Part shown: one piece after another, positions 36,942-48,670 of the stretch
Layout: every line of letters begins with the position of its first letter
Position numbering within the stretch: the stretch's first letter is position 1
Source of the DNA: Hygrophila difformis
Lineage: Eukaryota > Streptophyta > Magnoliopsida > Lamiales > Acanthaceae
Assembly (NCBI GenBank): GCA_030278955.1
Contig: JAOANR010000002.1
Coordinates: forward strand, 11,211,982-11,275,981
Reading direction: 5' to 3'
DNA: 64,000 nucleotides
The notes under the pieces: model-generated
Databases searched by the model: none
Told to the model about the DNA's origin: nothing
The model's input: the letters and a program-made list of their open reading frames with translations, nothing else
Program-made: the position numbers and the translations under genes

Positions 36942-39365
36942 TTATTGCCTCTGCCCCAACTCCCGTTGGATCCTGTCAATCGCTTGCTCCTTTACCAACA
37001 TGCATCCCAGCCCCAAGTCTTCGGCCAATTCCAGAATAGTTTCCGCATCAGCAAAATCAACTAGCTTGTTCCCTTCGCCAGTCCGTATAGTGGAAAACTG
37101 TAGCTTAGCGAAGTTCTCCACCCGCTGTCCATTGTCGAATCCACCGCTATGCTGTCTGGTCCTCCCCTTCGTTCCCACCTTGTTGTTTCCCCTTCGATGT
37201 CTGCACCGTGGCTGCGCCTTGTTAGCCAAAACTATGCCTAAAGCTTTTTCCAATTTCCTCCATTCCTGGTAGTCCGCCAGATTAGTTTCCGGAACTACTT
37301 TGCTAACCTCTAATTGCTCTCCATCTTTATCACAAGGAGCACCTGTGTTGACACCAAAACTATGCTCAGGCTCTCCTTTATCCTCATCCCGTGCTGCCAC
37401 AAAACAATTACTCCCCGGCCCTGCTCCAATGTCACATTACATTGTGGGATGAACCGCTGTCCTATCTTCCTCCGCCAATTCGACATCCTCCGTCCCATCC
37501 TCAATTTCCGCCCCTGCCTCATTCCCAATATTATCAAGTCCCATATCAATTTCTCCGTTCGGTTCCACTAAGATATGGGCCAACCCTGTTTTACTAACAT
37601 TCCCAGTCCTAATTTGGGCCACTCTCCCGTCCATCAAAGACCCTATCTTGTCTTCTTCCATGTGCCTATTATCTGGACTTCCTCTCCTATTATTATCCAT
37701 AGGCCCATCCATCAAATCTCCTAACTTATCTTATGTACTCGGCCCATCCATCATTACCCCTCTCATTTCATTTTCCATAAGCCCATTCCCCTCGAACCCT
37801 GTCACCCTCTGCCCCTCAGAACACTGTCCATAATCCATTGAGCCCACCACCCTCGACCCATTCTCCCCAACGTTCCTTAGTCCAATATTCTCTATTTCCT
37901 CCTCACAAGGCTCTATATTCTGCCTAACATCAACCTCCACTCCTACGATTTCTCCATGTACACGCCGCCCATTATCTTGGGAAGACCACTCTGTTAGTGC
38001 TGTAGTATTATTACACGCCGTCTTCTTTAAATTCCTAATTCCGTCGCACTCCACCCTATGTAATCTTTCCACTTCCCCAAGCACCTGACTCCTGGACTTT
38101 GTATGCTCCACCACCGCCGGCGATCTACTGTCTGTCTCTTCCCCGTTATGCCGGACCGGTGGCTCAGAAACCCTACCTTCGCAGCCGACCTCCGCCACCA
38201 CCATGGCTTCGCAATAATTGGCTACCACCCTAACCTTCGATACCCGTTCTCCAACCTTTACCCAAACGACAGTCGGGACATCAGAATCCTCTTTTATTTC
38301 TACCAATAATCTTGCTCTATCAAGTCTCATTCTGTCCTTTGTCTCTTGATCTATTTTCACAACTTTGCCCCATCCCATCACCAGTTTTTGGTAGTTTTCT
38401 TCACACCATGTCATTAGAGGTAGACCGAAGAAATAAGTCCAAACTAGTTGTTTACTAACATTAACCCCTCTAACCCATCTTCTCTTCCATTGAATCAATT
38501 GATGGTCTCCACCATCTTGCAAAAACCTGTCTCTCACCCCTGGATTATTAAATGCTACCATCACCATGAATCCCCCATCATAGAATACGTCCTCAAAGTC
38601 ATGATAAAACCTGCATAGCCAATCCTGGAATTCGACAAGAACCTCCAGGGATCGTAACTCCACTATAGCTGCTTGGCCAAACCGTTCTGCATCCTCGTCC
38701 ACTTCGTTCAGGTGGATCACGTCTCCCTCTCTCTCGGTCCTTCCACGTGGGAACCCTGTCCGACCCCTTCTTACCACCTCCGCAAAAGAACACTCATCCC
38801 TCCATGCAGCATTTCCATTGATCCACTTCGTCTTGTTCCTATCAACTCCAGTGCTAACCCTAGCATGGTCCATCCTCCCTTTATCCTTTACTACGGTTCT
38901 TGAGCCCTTGTTGCATGGAGCTGCCCACCCAACTCTTAGCTTTTTACCCATAAAAACCTTAGCATGCATTTCCCTGATAACTGTCCCAGCTTCTTCCTTC
39001 CGATTAAACCTGAAGAAACCGAACTTAAATCCATTTTCCGGCCACTTACGATCGGGGAAGAACCAATCTCTAACTTTCGCCACTTTTTCTATTTCTTGTT
39101 GTAGGTCTCTGCTATCTACCCCAACCGGAATATTCCCGACGAAGACTCCCACCAAAGTCGACCGAACCTTGTAACCACCCCTCCCTGGTGGAAATCTATT
39201 ATGGTCACGAATACCAGTCCCTCTGCTCTTTTCACTGATGATATCCTTATTGCTACCCTCTTTCCCACTCCGTTGCGATCCCCGATCCAGTCTGTGCTCC
39301 GCTACGAGCGCCGCTAATGCCGTTGAACTCCTTATCTCCGCCCTAACCTCCGCTGGGAGCGCCAT
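36942..39365 (-). pseudogene. LINE ORF1: RNA-binding protein with RRM
   Basis: A single frame of 808 codons from 39365 (MALPAEVRAEIRSS) to the stop at 36942, interrupted in frame by stops at 37731 and 37437. Residues about 65-140 form an RRM-like fold (GVFVGNIPVGVDSRDLQQEI, FGFFRFNRKEEAG). Residues about 225-360 resemble the DUF4283-type domain of plant LINE ORF1 proteins (LVWTYFFGLPLMTWCEENYQ). The C-terminal third is acidic and low in complexity. The product would bind LINE RNA in the ribonucleoprotein that carries ORF2. No CCHC knuckle is seen. Confidence 0.85.
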
Positions 39366-39576
39366 TCCAACAATTCATTTGAATTAGTTTTAGAATTATT
39401 ATTATGTGTGAACGAGACTTTATTTTTATTTTGAAATAATTTCTGGACTTGTTTTAAAACTCTTTGCAATACCCATAGCTTTGCATCTCTTTGGCAAGCT
39501 CGGAGAATCCGTGTCTTGCTAGGGAGGTGTGGCGGTGGCATCCCGGCCTGGGTTATCAAATCCGGGGTGTTACAAG

Positions 39577-39589
39577 TCGATATCAGAGC
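39577..39589 (+). promoter_or_regulatory. Altered tRNA-Met primer binding site of element B
   Basis: After the LTR end at 39574 the sequence reads AGTCGATATCAGAGCC where C has AGTGGTATCAGAGCC. The 3' part of the site is conserved and the first bases have changed, probably after insertion. Confidence 0.75.
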
Positions 39590-40010
39590 CCGCAATATTT
39601 TAAAGCTACTATTATTATTTTAACCCATTATTTTAAAACCTAGTATTATTTTTAAATTTACTATTTTTAAAACTACTAGTATTATTTTAGCCTAAAATTT
39701 TTATTTGCTTAGTGTAAAATTTTAGCCCAAAGATTAATTATTTTTGGCCAATATTGAATTATTATGTTAAGCCCAATTATTTTGGCCCAATACCCATGTT
39801 TTTATTACCTTAGTCTAAATTATTATTTTCGGCTCAATATAGAGGCCCAACTTTCTAATTACTATGATCCATGAACTAAATTTAATTTAAAAACACATTA
39901 AATTAAATTTTTATTGGGGAGATTGCATTATTTCATATAGTTTTAAATTCCTACATATCTTAACTTTGCTCGAAACATGTTCTAACTCTAACCTCCCTTG
40001 TTGACATTAG
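39590..40010 (+). other. Leader of element B
   Basis: An AT-rich untranslated leader with scattered GGCCCAA words, similar in style to the leaders of A and C. No gene is seen. Confidence 0.6.
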
Positions 40011-40397
40011 ATGGCCGAACCCAACGCAAACATGGTCAATTTGATGATGAAACTAACGAATGCCTACCTAGAGTCACAACAACATGTCAATTACTTCAAG
40101 ACTCGGGTACAGCAACTAGAGGCTAACATGGCCCATCTGGGACATCTTAGGGAAGCTGGCCATCATGATATAACTCAACTCAAGGCCCAAGTCGCCGAAC
40201 TTCAAACCCAAGTGGTTGCACTTCAAAATAAGGATAACGAACTGATGATGCAAGTAGGGCACTTAGGAATGGAACTGATGAGCCTAGCTGATGACGTATT
40301 TCCTCAGAGCCCCGAGCCTATTGGAACACCCACCCCCATTGACGTATCCAGCGACAAGGACGATCCCATCGAGGATGCACCTACCTATTCACTCTAG
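40011..40397 (+). CDS. Pre-gag coiled-coil protein of element B
   Basis: An intact 128-codon ORF between the primer binding site and gag. The start MAEPNANMVNLMMKLTNAYL aligns with the minus-strand ORF of A at 9501-9094. Residues about 8-90 have a heptad pattern of Leu/Met/Val (VQQLEANMAHLGHLREA, LKAQVAELQTQVVALQ) expected for a long coiled coil. The end is Pro-rich then acidic (SSDKDDPIEDAPTYSL). I recognise no named family. It is open although gag-pol next to it holds three stops and a frameshift, but at this length chance survival is possible. A role in assembly or as a Gag partner is only a guess. Confidence 0.75.
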   Translation: MAEPNANMVNLMMKLTNAYLESQQHVNYFKTRVQQLEANMAHLGHLREAGHHDITQLKAQVAELQTQVVALQNKDNELMMQVGHLGMELMSLADDVFPQSPEPIGTPTPIDVSSDKDDPIEDAPTYSL

Positions 40398-41023
40398 ACT
40401 TAGAGATCCATACCGATGCACTATTATTTATATTTCCCTTTAGACTATCATCAGCACTACTACTTCTGTTTCGAATGTTTGTAACCAAATAAAAGTTTCC
40501 TCTTGAGTAATAAATATACAAGCATTTATTTTATATACAAGTATATTTAAATTATTCCTTACATTTTATTAAAGCTACCATCCTTTAATTACCTTGTTGA
40601 AACACAATCAAATAAAGGAACACGTTAATAATAAATAAACAACATATGTATATGTAATAAAGAAATGACAACCAAACAAGGATACCCCAAACCCTTAAAA
40701 CCCTGAGACCCTGAAAACCCTAAACCCTAGACCCTAGATTTTTAAAAAAAATAAAAAAATAAAATAAAATAAAATAAAACCTGAACAGGTTACTGTTAAC
40801 GAAAAAAAAACGAACGAACACGAAAACGAAAATGAAAACAAAACAACAAATATTAAACAACTTCCAACAATAACAAATAGTACACTAATCTCTAACAACC
40901 TTTGCTAACAAGATCTATTGGATTGATACCTGTTAATACCATCCATTATTTAATAAATCGCTTTACAAGCACTATATAATACTTCAACAAGAAAATCTAA
41001 AAATCTCTTGTTCTTGCAACAGC
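40398..41023 (+). other. Spacer between pre-gag ORF and gag of element B
   Basis: A 626-bp AT-rich spacer with degenerate CCCTAAA-like words at 40685-40735, an A/T run at 40740-40780 and repeated CGAAMR near 40801-40840. No coding signal is seen. Confidence 0.6.
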
Positions 41024-42270
41024 ATGGCACCGAGAGGAAGACCACGCGCCCAGCCCTTTACTCCCAATACCAACAAAACACCTGGGCAGCAAGATATGCC
41101 TATACCCAACGAGGGGGTGCACGCTCAGGAGGAGCCAGCAGACCCTATACCAAATAACATGGAAGATCGCCTACGCACCTTAGAAGAGGTTCTCATTGCG
41201 CTAGGGAACACGCAGGTTAACCAGGGTCAAGCACCTGCGGTACCTCCACCCGAGGCCCGCATTAAGTACATAGCCATGGCGAACTCATATCACCCTCCGC
41301 ACTATGCTGGCGAGGAGGACCCGGCTAAACTCGAGGAATGGATCCGAACATTCGATAAGTTACTAAACGCTGTAAGGTGCCCAATTGGCGAAAAAGTGCA
41401 TGTAGCATCATACTACCTCAGAGGGGAGGCGGACGACTGGTGGCGTGCCGCCCAAGATAAATTAACTGAGGACGAAGAACCCTACTCGTGGGAGGAATTT
41501 ATGGGACTGCTCAGGGATCGCTTTTATCCCATGAGCACAAAGGCAGCCATGTATGAAGATTTCCTATCGCTGAAACAAGGAGGACAAACAATCCAGGAAT
41601 ACTATGCCCGTTTCATAGAGTTGGTGCGTTTCGCACCAAGACTCGTGCCGACAGACGCAGAAAGGGCACAGAAATTTGAGATGGGGCTGAACTTGACCAT
41701 ACGGGAAGTGATCACTGGCGTCCATTACCTGGACCTACAAGCGGTGTACGATCGTGCGATAGTTGTCGCAAGGGTGCAACAAATGAAGAGGAAAGTGAGT
41801 GGAGAGCCCAGTCGGGTATCTCAGGGACAAGATAAGAGGAATAGGGATAACTGATCCGGTAACAATTCTGGGGGAGACAACTTTCGAGGAGGCCTGAACA
41901 GACCCCCTCCGAACAACAATAGGGGAAATGATGGGAGAACCTTTTTCCAGGGTAACCCGGTGCCACCATGCCCGAGATGTGGCAAGCCTCACTTGGCTAG
42001 GGGATGCCCCCAACAGGGCGCATGCTACCGGTGTGGTCGCAATGGCCACCGGGTGAACGAGTGCCGCACTCGAATGGAAAACATCACCATGAGGGAAGAC
42101 TTAGGCACAGGACCAGCGCAACCCCGTAATCAAGATGGGCGGAATGGAAACAACCAGGGGTATAGACCCCCTCAAAACCAGAATTTCAACCAAAATAAAC
42201 GCCCTCCACAGAACCCAAACCAGCAACAGAATCAGAACCCGAACCGGGATCAACAGGGCAATCAAGGACG
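41024..42270 (+). pseudogene. gag: gag of element B
   Basis: It starts MAPRGRPRAQPFTPN at 41024. Retrotransposon gag core at residues about 85-250 (WIRTFDKLLNAV, YYLRGEADDWW, LRDRFYPMS). A TGA at 41852-41854, probably from CGA, interrupts the basic linker. Past it the same frame continues with two intact zinc knuckles, CX2CX3HX4C ([13 protein letters not shown]) and CX2CX4HX4C ([14 protein letters not shown]), and a Gln/Asn-rich tail that leads without a stop into the protease. Gag and pol are therefore one frame, as usual for Tekay elements. Imperfect 10-bp repeats CAGGGTCAAG and CAGGGACAAG flank the capsid core at 41222 and 41822, exactly 600 bp apart. Confidence 0.9.
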
Positions 42271-44259
42271 GCCAATGGGGCGGTTGAATGTTATCAACCA
42301 GGAGGATGTGCCTATGCAGGGTGACGTGATGGGAGGTACGTTCCATGTTTTAAGTACACCCCTTAAAGTTCTGTTTGACTCAGGAGCTAGTTGTTCGATT
42401 ATATCATCTAGAGTCTTACCTGAACTAGATCTACCTAAGGGCGAGTTAATTAACTTAGAAATTCAACTACCGTCAGGAGAAGTAGTATCTTGCTCTAGGC
42501 GCTATAACGGAATTCCGATAGTTATAAAGAACGTAGAGTTTTTCGCGAACTTGGTAGAATTCGATCTAAAGGATTTTGACGTCATACTAGGGATGGATTG
42601 GTTAACCCAATATAAGGTCGTGATCGAATGCCAAAAACAAAAGATCATGTTGTCAAAGAGTAAAGGGAGGAGAGTCATCTTTTACTCCCAGTCACCTAAG
42701 AAGTCTAACAAGATAGTTAATGCCCTCAAATTATGTAGCTTAATGCGCAAGGGTTACGCGTTATATGCATGCTACATTCATAACCTTGAGGCCGAAGGAG
42801 TCAAGGTAGATAACATTCCGGTGGTGAGAGAATACCCGGATGTGTTTCCTGAAGACGTTCCCGACATGCCACCTGAGAGAGATCTTGAATTCACCATAGA
42901 TCTCATTCCGGGAACGGAACCTGTCTCGAAAGCTCCTTACCGCATGGCGCCACTGGAAATAAAGGAGCTAAAGGAACAACTCGAGGAGTTGTTGGAGAAG
43001 GGATACATAAGGCCGAGCACGTCTCCATGGGGAGCCCCGGTCTTATTCGTTAAGAAGAAAGACGGAGGTCTACGACTATGCGTTGATTATAGAGGACTTA
43101 ATCAAGTTACCTTCAAAAACAAGTACCCGTTGCCAAGGATCGAAGACTTATTCGACCAACTGAAAGGAGCTTCAGTATTCTCAAAGATCGACATGCGATC
43201 TGGATATCACCAGTTAAGGATCGCCGAAAAGGACATTCCAAAGACGGCGTTCAGAACTCGTTACGGACACTACGAGTTCACGGTGCTATCATTCGGGCTA
43301 ACGAACGCCCCCGCGATGTTCATGAATCTCATGAACAACGTATTTTGAGAACTATTAGATCAATGTGTGGTGGTGTTCATAGATGACATTCTGATCTACT
43401 CGAAAAGCGAAGAAGAACATTCCGAACACTTACACAAAGTGTTAGGGATCTTACGAGTAAATCAACTGTATGGTAAATTGTCCAAATGCGACTTTTGGTT
43501 AAAAGAAGTAGCATTTCTTGGGCATATAGTATCCGCCAACGGAGTGGCAGTAGATCCGGCAAAGATCTCGGCAGTGACCGAGTGGGTATCGCCGAAGAGT
43601 CCAACAGAGATAAGAAGTTTCCTGGGACTGGCAGGATACTATAGGCGATTTGTAAAGGACTTGTCAAAAATCGCACGCCCGTTGACCCAGCTGTTGAAGA
43701 AAGGGGTGAAATACGACTGGACCAGTAAGTGTGAGTCCGCGTTTCAAGATCTAAAGAAACGACTTACCACAGCGTCAGTATTGGCATTACTATCAGAGGA
43801 TGGTGACTTCAAGGTGTACAGCGACGCCTCGAAGGAGGGATTGGGATGCGTGCTAATGCAAGATCAAAGGGTTATAGCATACGCATCGCGTCAACTAAAA
43901 CCACACGAGAAGAACTACCCGACACACGACTTAGAACTGGCTACAGTCATGTTCGCCTTAAAAATATGGAGACATTATCTCTATGGGCGAAAGTGTCGGA
44001 TGTTCACCGACCATAAGAGCCTCAAGTATATATTCACGCAAAAAGAGCTGAATTTGAGGCAAAGAAGATGGTTGGAATTAATCAAGGATTATGACCTCGA
44101 GATTGCTTATCACGAAGGAAAAGACAATGTAGTGGCCGATGCCTTAAGTCGAAAGACTCAACATGTGGCGAATTCACTTGTGATACCGGCCGAGCTGTAC
44201 AGAGACTTGGCAAAATTGAGTCTCGAGTTTGTGCATTCTACCACAGTAAACGAAGTCGT
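42271..44259 (+). pseudogene. pol: pol of element B, first part (PR, RT, RNase H)
   Basis: In frame with gag. The protease has [11 protein letters not shown] and ILGMDWL. RT has [24 protein letters not shown] and FIDDILIYS. RNase H has [19 protein letters not shown] and [14 protein letters not shown], ending near the spacer before integrase. A TGA at 43346-43348 breaks the frame in the middle of RT; the same codon is CGA in fragment Z, so a single C-to-T change explains it. Otherwise the frame is open. It is cut at 44259 by the LARD; 44255-44259 (GTCGT) is the left target copy. Confidence 0.92.
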
Positions 44260-46981
44260 TGAAACTTTTGACAAATTTCATTAACACGAGTATTTTTCTA
44301 AAATATATCGAGTTTGAATTTATTAAGCGAAAGGAGTTATGATTTATGGAATGGGTTTAGGGATATATTAAGAGTATCACTCTTTATTACTCAGGTGGGG
44401 TGCTTTAATTTCAAATGGCGCTGCAGTCCTCTCATGTCATGAAACTTTTGACAAGTCTCATGGTACAACCGGGATAAGTTGACCTTCAGCCTGTCACACT
44501 GAGGGTCCCCGGCATATGTGCCATGATACTTCTCATGATTTCATGTCATGAGATTACCTACCATGAAACTTTCGGTAGATTCCCACTACATGAGTATTTT
44601 CTGAAAAATCACATTTTTTATTTACTCGTGTTAAGAAACTGTGCCCCCGAAAGCGCACGGAGTCAAAATTTGCAGTATTTATAGTAAGTACCGGATCGTT
44701 CACTGGAGGATGTGCGATGGAAGCAGGGCCCACGCCGTTTACTAAGATTTTCCACTCGGTTACTCAATTCAAGTTTGTGTTTGATATCTAACAACTACTT
44801 GACAGAATTTAAACTAAGCTATGAAAGCAATCAAAATAAAGCAGATAAAATTATTCTAGAAAGCGAATTAAATTTAATCTAAGAAAACAATAATATTATT
44901 CTAGGAAAGCGGTAAAGATTATTCTAAGAAAGCAGATTTAAAATGAGACAGAAGGGACAGGAAGAAATGAATAAAGATTGGACAAGATTCAGATGAGACA
45001 CAAACTTCCATTTTGTTACACAAATCTTAGCTTGGGATAATCCATCAGATAGCTACTTCTCATGCTCTCTATACCATGTTCCCTTTAACAGACAGGTACT
45101 TACAGTAAGAGTTTACATGCTCTTAAGGCAACAAATTCTAAGATACCACAGACTCACAACTGCTCCCGTCAGAGCGTGTCATTTATCTGTGGTGGACAAG
45201 CAACACCTGACAAATCATTTATTGAAGTGTCAAGTACTGCTATCATTCCCCCATGTCACACCCAAAGATTCTAATCAAGCCCTGAACTATCCCTTAACTC
45301 TCAGTCCTAGTAGCAGTTACACAACTCTCAATACAACCGAGTGACCTCTAAAGAAAGCAGTTAAAAGAAAGCGGTAAAGAAAGCATTTAAAATCCTATCA
45401 CTCGGAGGTTTTTGAAAGTTTGACCCTGGTAGTAAAAGAAAGCCCCCAGTCAGAATGACTGGGTGTGGATCAAGAATTCCCTAATCTCGGTGAACCGCTC
45501 GCAGTGTTCACTTCCCTTCGGGTGGTTATGAGATACAAACTAATGAAACGAACTAATAAATTAGTTCGTTCCGGATGCACTCACTCAGGACTCAAAAATA
45601 GGCTTTGGTAGAAGAGGATAGCAGTTGAAAGAATACTCAACCCTACCTTAGAAAATAACCAAGGCCTGAATGTTGTTCCTCTAGTATTATCTGTCACACC
45701 TTATCGGAATCCAAGTGGAATCTGACCCAGTGCAATATTTAATACAAGATTTCCAACAAACAGCAATTTTGGAAAATAATAAATCTGAAAATCATTCCCT
45801 ATCAGGTACTAGAATCTCAATAAGAACACAGACCCTTTCAGTCTAGGAGAGACCTAATCGCTGACTCTGCTTCTAATTTCCCAAAATCAACCCCCAGTCG
45901 GATATGAATTAGTCATAACTGTCGAATTTATCCCTTACTCAGATCCGGATTTTATAAAGGAATTTTTGTTGGAAATTTATTATGAAACATCTGATTTAAA
46001 TCAAGACTCCTGTGTCCAAGGGAAGGATCCCAAAATAATATTGACCACAATATCTACATAATAATATCATGCATAAATTTATAGAGAAGTGTAAAATTAA
46101 ATAACCCAAAATATAAGGTGGGTTTAGACAGAATGTGAAACACAGATATGAAATAGCCGGAGATGAGAAGAATTTTGGCTAACGAAGTGACTGAAATAAT
46201 CAGGATAACCTGGACTGCAAACACCTGCTATCCAGTTCCTAATTATTCCAGATGGAAAGCTTTTAGACAGCAGAATAATCTTAAATGATAGTGGTCGCTA
46301 TCATTCAGACCCTTACTATCTGTGAATCAGAGAAAAACCTACATGTTCTTTCACTGTCTTAATTACTAGACGACATTGACCTATGTCGTCTAGTGTTGGC
46401 ACAGTTTGAGATTCGGGTTTGAAATTAAGATAAAGAAAAGAAAACTGTATCCGGATAGGAGTCAGCTGAGCAGCTATTATAATCCCGGATGGACGAACCG
46501 CCAAGGCTTCCACCGACCACTATTCGGACCATGCAAAATAACATTTAATAATTAATATACAGACCACGAGCTAGTTATCCGTGTGGGAATACCCGCCAAC
46601 ATTAATCTGATATATTCCTTATTAGCTGTTTCACACATCATGGAAAAAGACAAAATAAATAAAAGGAAAATATTTTTGGGTCATCTTGCATGAGAGACAT
46701 TGGTTTCTCATGCAAGGGTATGGAAATGATTCCATAATTACTCTTCATGTCTAAATAATCACTCATTCCATAATTAATTAATTACAGTCCGGATTATATA
46801 CTTAGATCATTAGAGTTTAATTTCTTGTAGAAGAATCTTTTAATGGGAAATTGAACAAAGTTCTTTATATCAAATTAATCATGGGTTGAGATCATTGGAT
46901 TTCAACCTCAAAATATTAATATAAAGGTTCAATTAATTAATGGAGTGAGATGAAGAATAAAAATTTGGCAAAAAGGTGCCA

Positions 46982-47532
46982 CTTTGTCGCGATGCAGAGT
47001 TTGTGTCGCGGAGCGTGGCTCCGCGACAAAGGTTTCGCGACAAAGGGGTGGGAAATAAGAGGAATGGATATTTTGAAAATTAGGGTTTGTTTTGTCGCTA
47101 AGCAAAAAATTTTGTCGCGGAACATGGTTCCGCGACAAGGAGGCATAGCGACAAAGGGTTGAAAATTGGTAAGGACATAATTCCTGGTCGCGGAACAAGG
47201 ATTTTGTCGCGGTACGTGGTTCCGCGACAAAGGTTCCGCGACAGAGTCCTCCCAGAATAAAATTACAAGTATTTGGGTCCTTGGTCGCTAATCAAGGATT
47301 TTGTCGCGGAACGTGGTTCCGCGACAAGAGTTGTTTCGCGACCAAGGGTTTCAAAAATAATGGCAAGGCATAATTTTCTGTCTCGGAATAAGATTTTGTC
47401 GCGGAGCATGGTTCCGCGACAAATGTTCCGCGACAAAAGCCATGCAGACGAAATGCAAGAATTTGGTCCTTTGTCGCTAAACAGGGGTGTGTCGCGGACC
47501 GTGGGTCCGCGACAAAGTGCATGGCGACAAAG
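46982..47532. repeat. Array of six concentric palindromes, word TTGTCGCGG (LARD 3' LTR)
   Basis: Units at about 46982-47044, 47091-47154, 47185-47243, 47280-47346, 47380-47435 and 47469-47532, spaced 89-109 bp. Each inner palindrome is like TTGTCGCGGAAC, a 3-base centre (ATG or GTG), and the complement. Each is enclosed by outer arms such as TTTGTCGCTA and TAGCGACAAA. In the minus-strand transcript it lies about 0.8-1.3 kb downstream of the TATA box. The second LTR carries the same array at 55562-56112. Confidence 0.9.
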
Positions 47533-48303
47533 GGTTTTAAAAAAATTTTATAAAAATTTTGGCAGCATAACCCCTTATATTGCATTACATGGGTGTGCGT
47601 TATGATCCGTGGGATCACAACGGGAAAATTACATTGCAACCCGTGGGGTTACAATGTGGTGCACTACAATATAGGAGATGCAATTTTAAATAAATATGCA
47701 TAAACACTAAAATGCCATCCACTTTCTAGACCTATTAAACTAAAAATAAAATAAAAATAAACAATCTAAAACACTAAGAAGCAGTAAAACATCCACCACA
47801 CAGAAATAAAATTTAACTATACTAAGAGACTAAAATTTAAATGAAACCTACACTAATAGATCTAGCAAGAGATAGACATCAAGTGGATATACATTTATTA
47901 AGCCTAATAAAGCATTAAACCTAACTAAAAATAATAAAAATGGTCAAGTGACCAAAAATACAAAAATAAAGCAATAAATATTATGGGAGATCCATAACAC
48001 ATTTTTGGTGGAACATTTTCTTTATAACATCAAAAACCAAAAATGGGTTAAACACACCCATTGATTAAGTGTTTTCAACCCAAAAATACAAAATATAAAA
48101 CTGGAAGAATAAAAGTGAACACTAGCTACACTAATTTATTACAAAGCATAAATTAAAACTAAACTAAAATCTACATCTACATTGCATAAAAATAAACTAA
48201 ACTACCTACTCTAACATGTTTTTGGAGAGCACAGTGGTGCCTCCAAGAACAGTGAAAATAAACTATAGTGTAGCTAGGTTACTGTTCAAGGGAACAAAAC
48301 AGC

Positions 48304-48311
48304 TATTTATA
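48304..48311 (-). promoter_or_regulatory. TATA box, LARD 3' LTR
   Basis: The minus strand reads TATAAATAG. The place corresponds to the TATA box of the solo LTR (14149-14156), and the surrounding sequence (AACAGTG near 48255, the GGGACCTCAAGTCC block at 48410) is conserved between them. Confidence 0.6.
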
Positions 48312-48519
48312 GGTGGAGCAAAACCCTAGGCCCATTAACACTCAAATTCTTTGCAGCAGGGGGCGGGATCTTGAGTCCAACAAGATAAAACAAAAACTTT
48401 TTACCCAGCGGGACCTCAAGTCCTGGGACTCTCCAATGCTTTTGACATGTGGGAAAAATTCAAATTGGAGAACACATGTTGTCACGTGACCTCTGCTGCT
48501 GCTTCAATTTTCTCTGTCT

Positions 48520-48670
48520 GTCGCGGTCGCGATACATTTGTCGCGGAACATTGTTCCGCGACAAATTTTGTGTCTTGCTACTCCTCTCACAGTCGCGGAG
48601 CAATTTTTGGTCGCGGAGCATTTTTTTGGTCGCGGAGCATTTTGTCGCGATGTAACCCTTCCGCGACAAA
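48520..48670. repeat. Upstream palindrome cluster, LARD 3' LTR
   Basis: TGTCGCGG words upstream of the TATA box on the minus strand: one full palindrome at 48538-48564 (TTGTCGCGGAACATTG and its complement), then three same-strand copies of GTCGCGGAGCA (48593-48650), then a closing TCCGCGACAAA at 48660. The word is the one used in the leader array. Confidence 0.85.

Larger units (their letters stand above)
30942..39389 (-). mobile_element. L1-type LINE with RNase H
   Basis: A minus-strand non-LTR retrotransposon of 8,448 bp with ORF1, ORF2 (endonuclease, RT, zinc-finger domain, RNase H), a 1.8-kb 3' UTR and a short A-tail seen as T-run at 30942-30951. It is flanked by a 14-bp target duplication, TTAGAATTATTATT, at 30928-30941 and 39390-39403, a length normal for L1. 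The empty site is present in the 3' LTR of B near 62672. The 5' end has only 24 bp before the ORF1 ATG, so it is full length or lacks just a little leader. Stops and frameshifts in both ORFs make it inactive. Confidence 0.93.
28318..39574 (+). repeat. 5' LTR of element B, split by a LINE
   Basis: The LTR occupies 28318-30941 and 39404-39574, about 2,795 bp once the LINE and its duplication are removed, against 2,789 bp for the 3' LTR. It begins TGTAACGGCCCGAAT. 239 bp inside, at 28557, it contains CTTAAGGAGGGTAGAC followed by TGTAATACCCG, the junction that is the true LTR edge in A and C. Three 44-bp repeats lie at 30341-30460. Confidence 0.9.

Noticed and set aside
36830..37400. Plus-strand ORFs opposite LINE ORF1 and ORF2
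   Set aside because: Shadows of the real minus-strand LINE frames.
40685..40740. Telomere-like CCCTAAA words (and TTAGGG words near 49386)
   Set aside because: Only two or three degenerate copies; no true interstitial telomere array.
46984..47605. ORFs rich in SATR/VPRQ-type repeats across the LARD array
   Set aside because: They are translations of the GTCGCGGA palindromes in various frames, not proteins.
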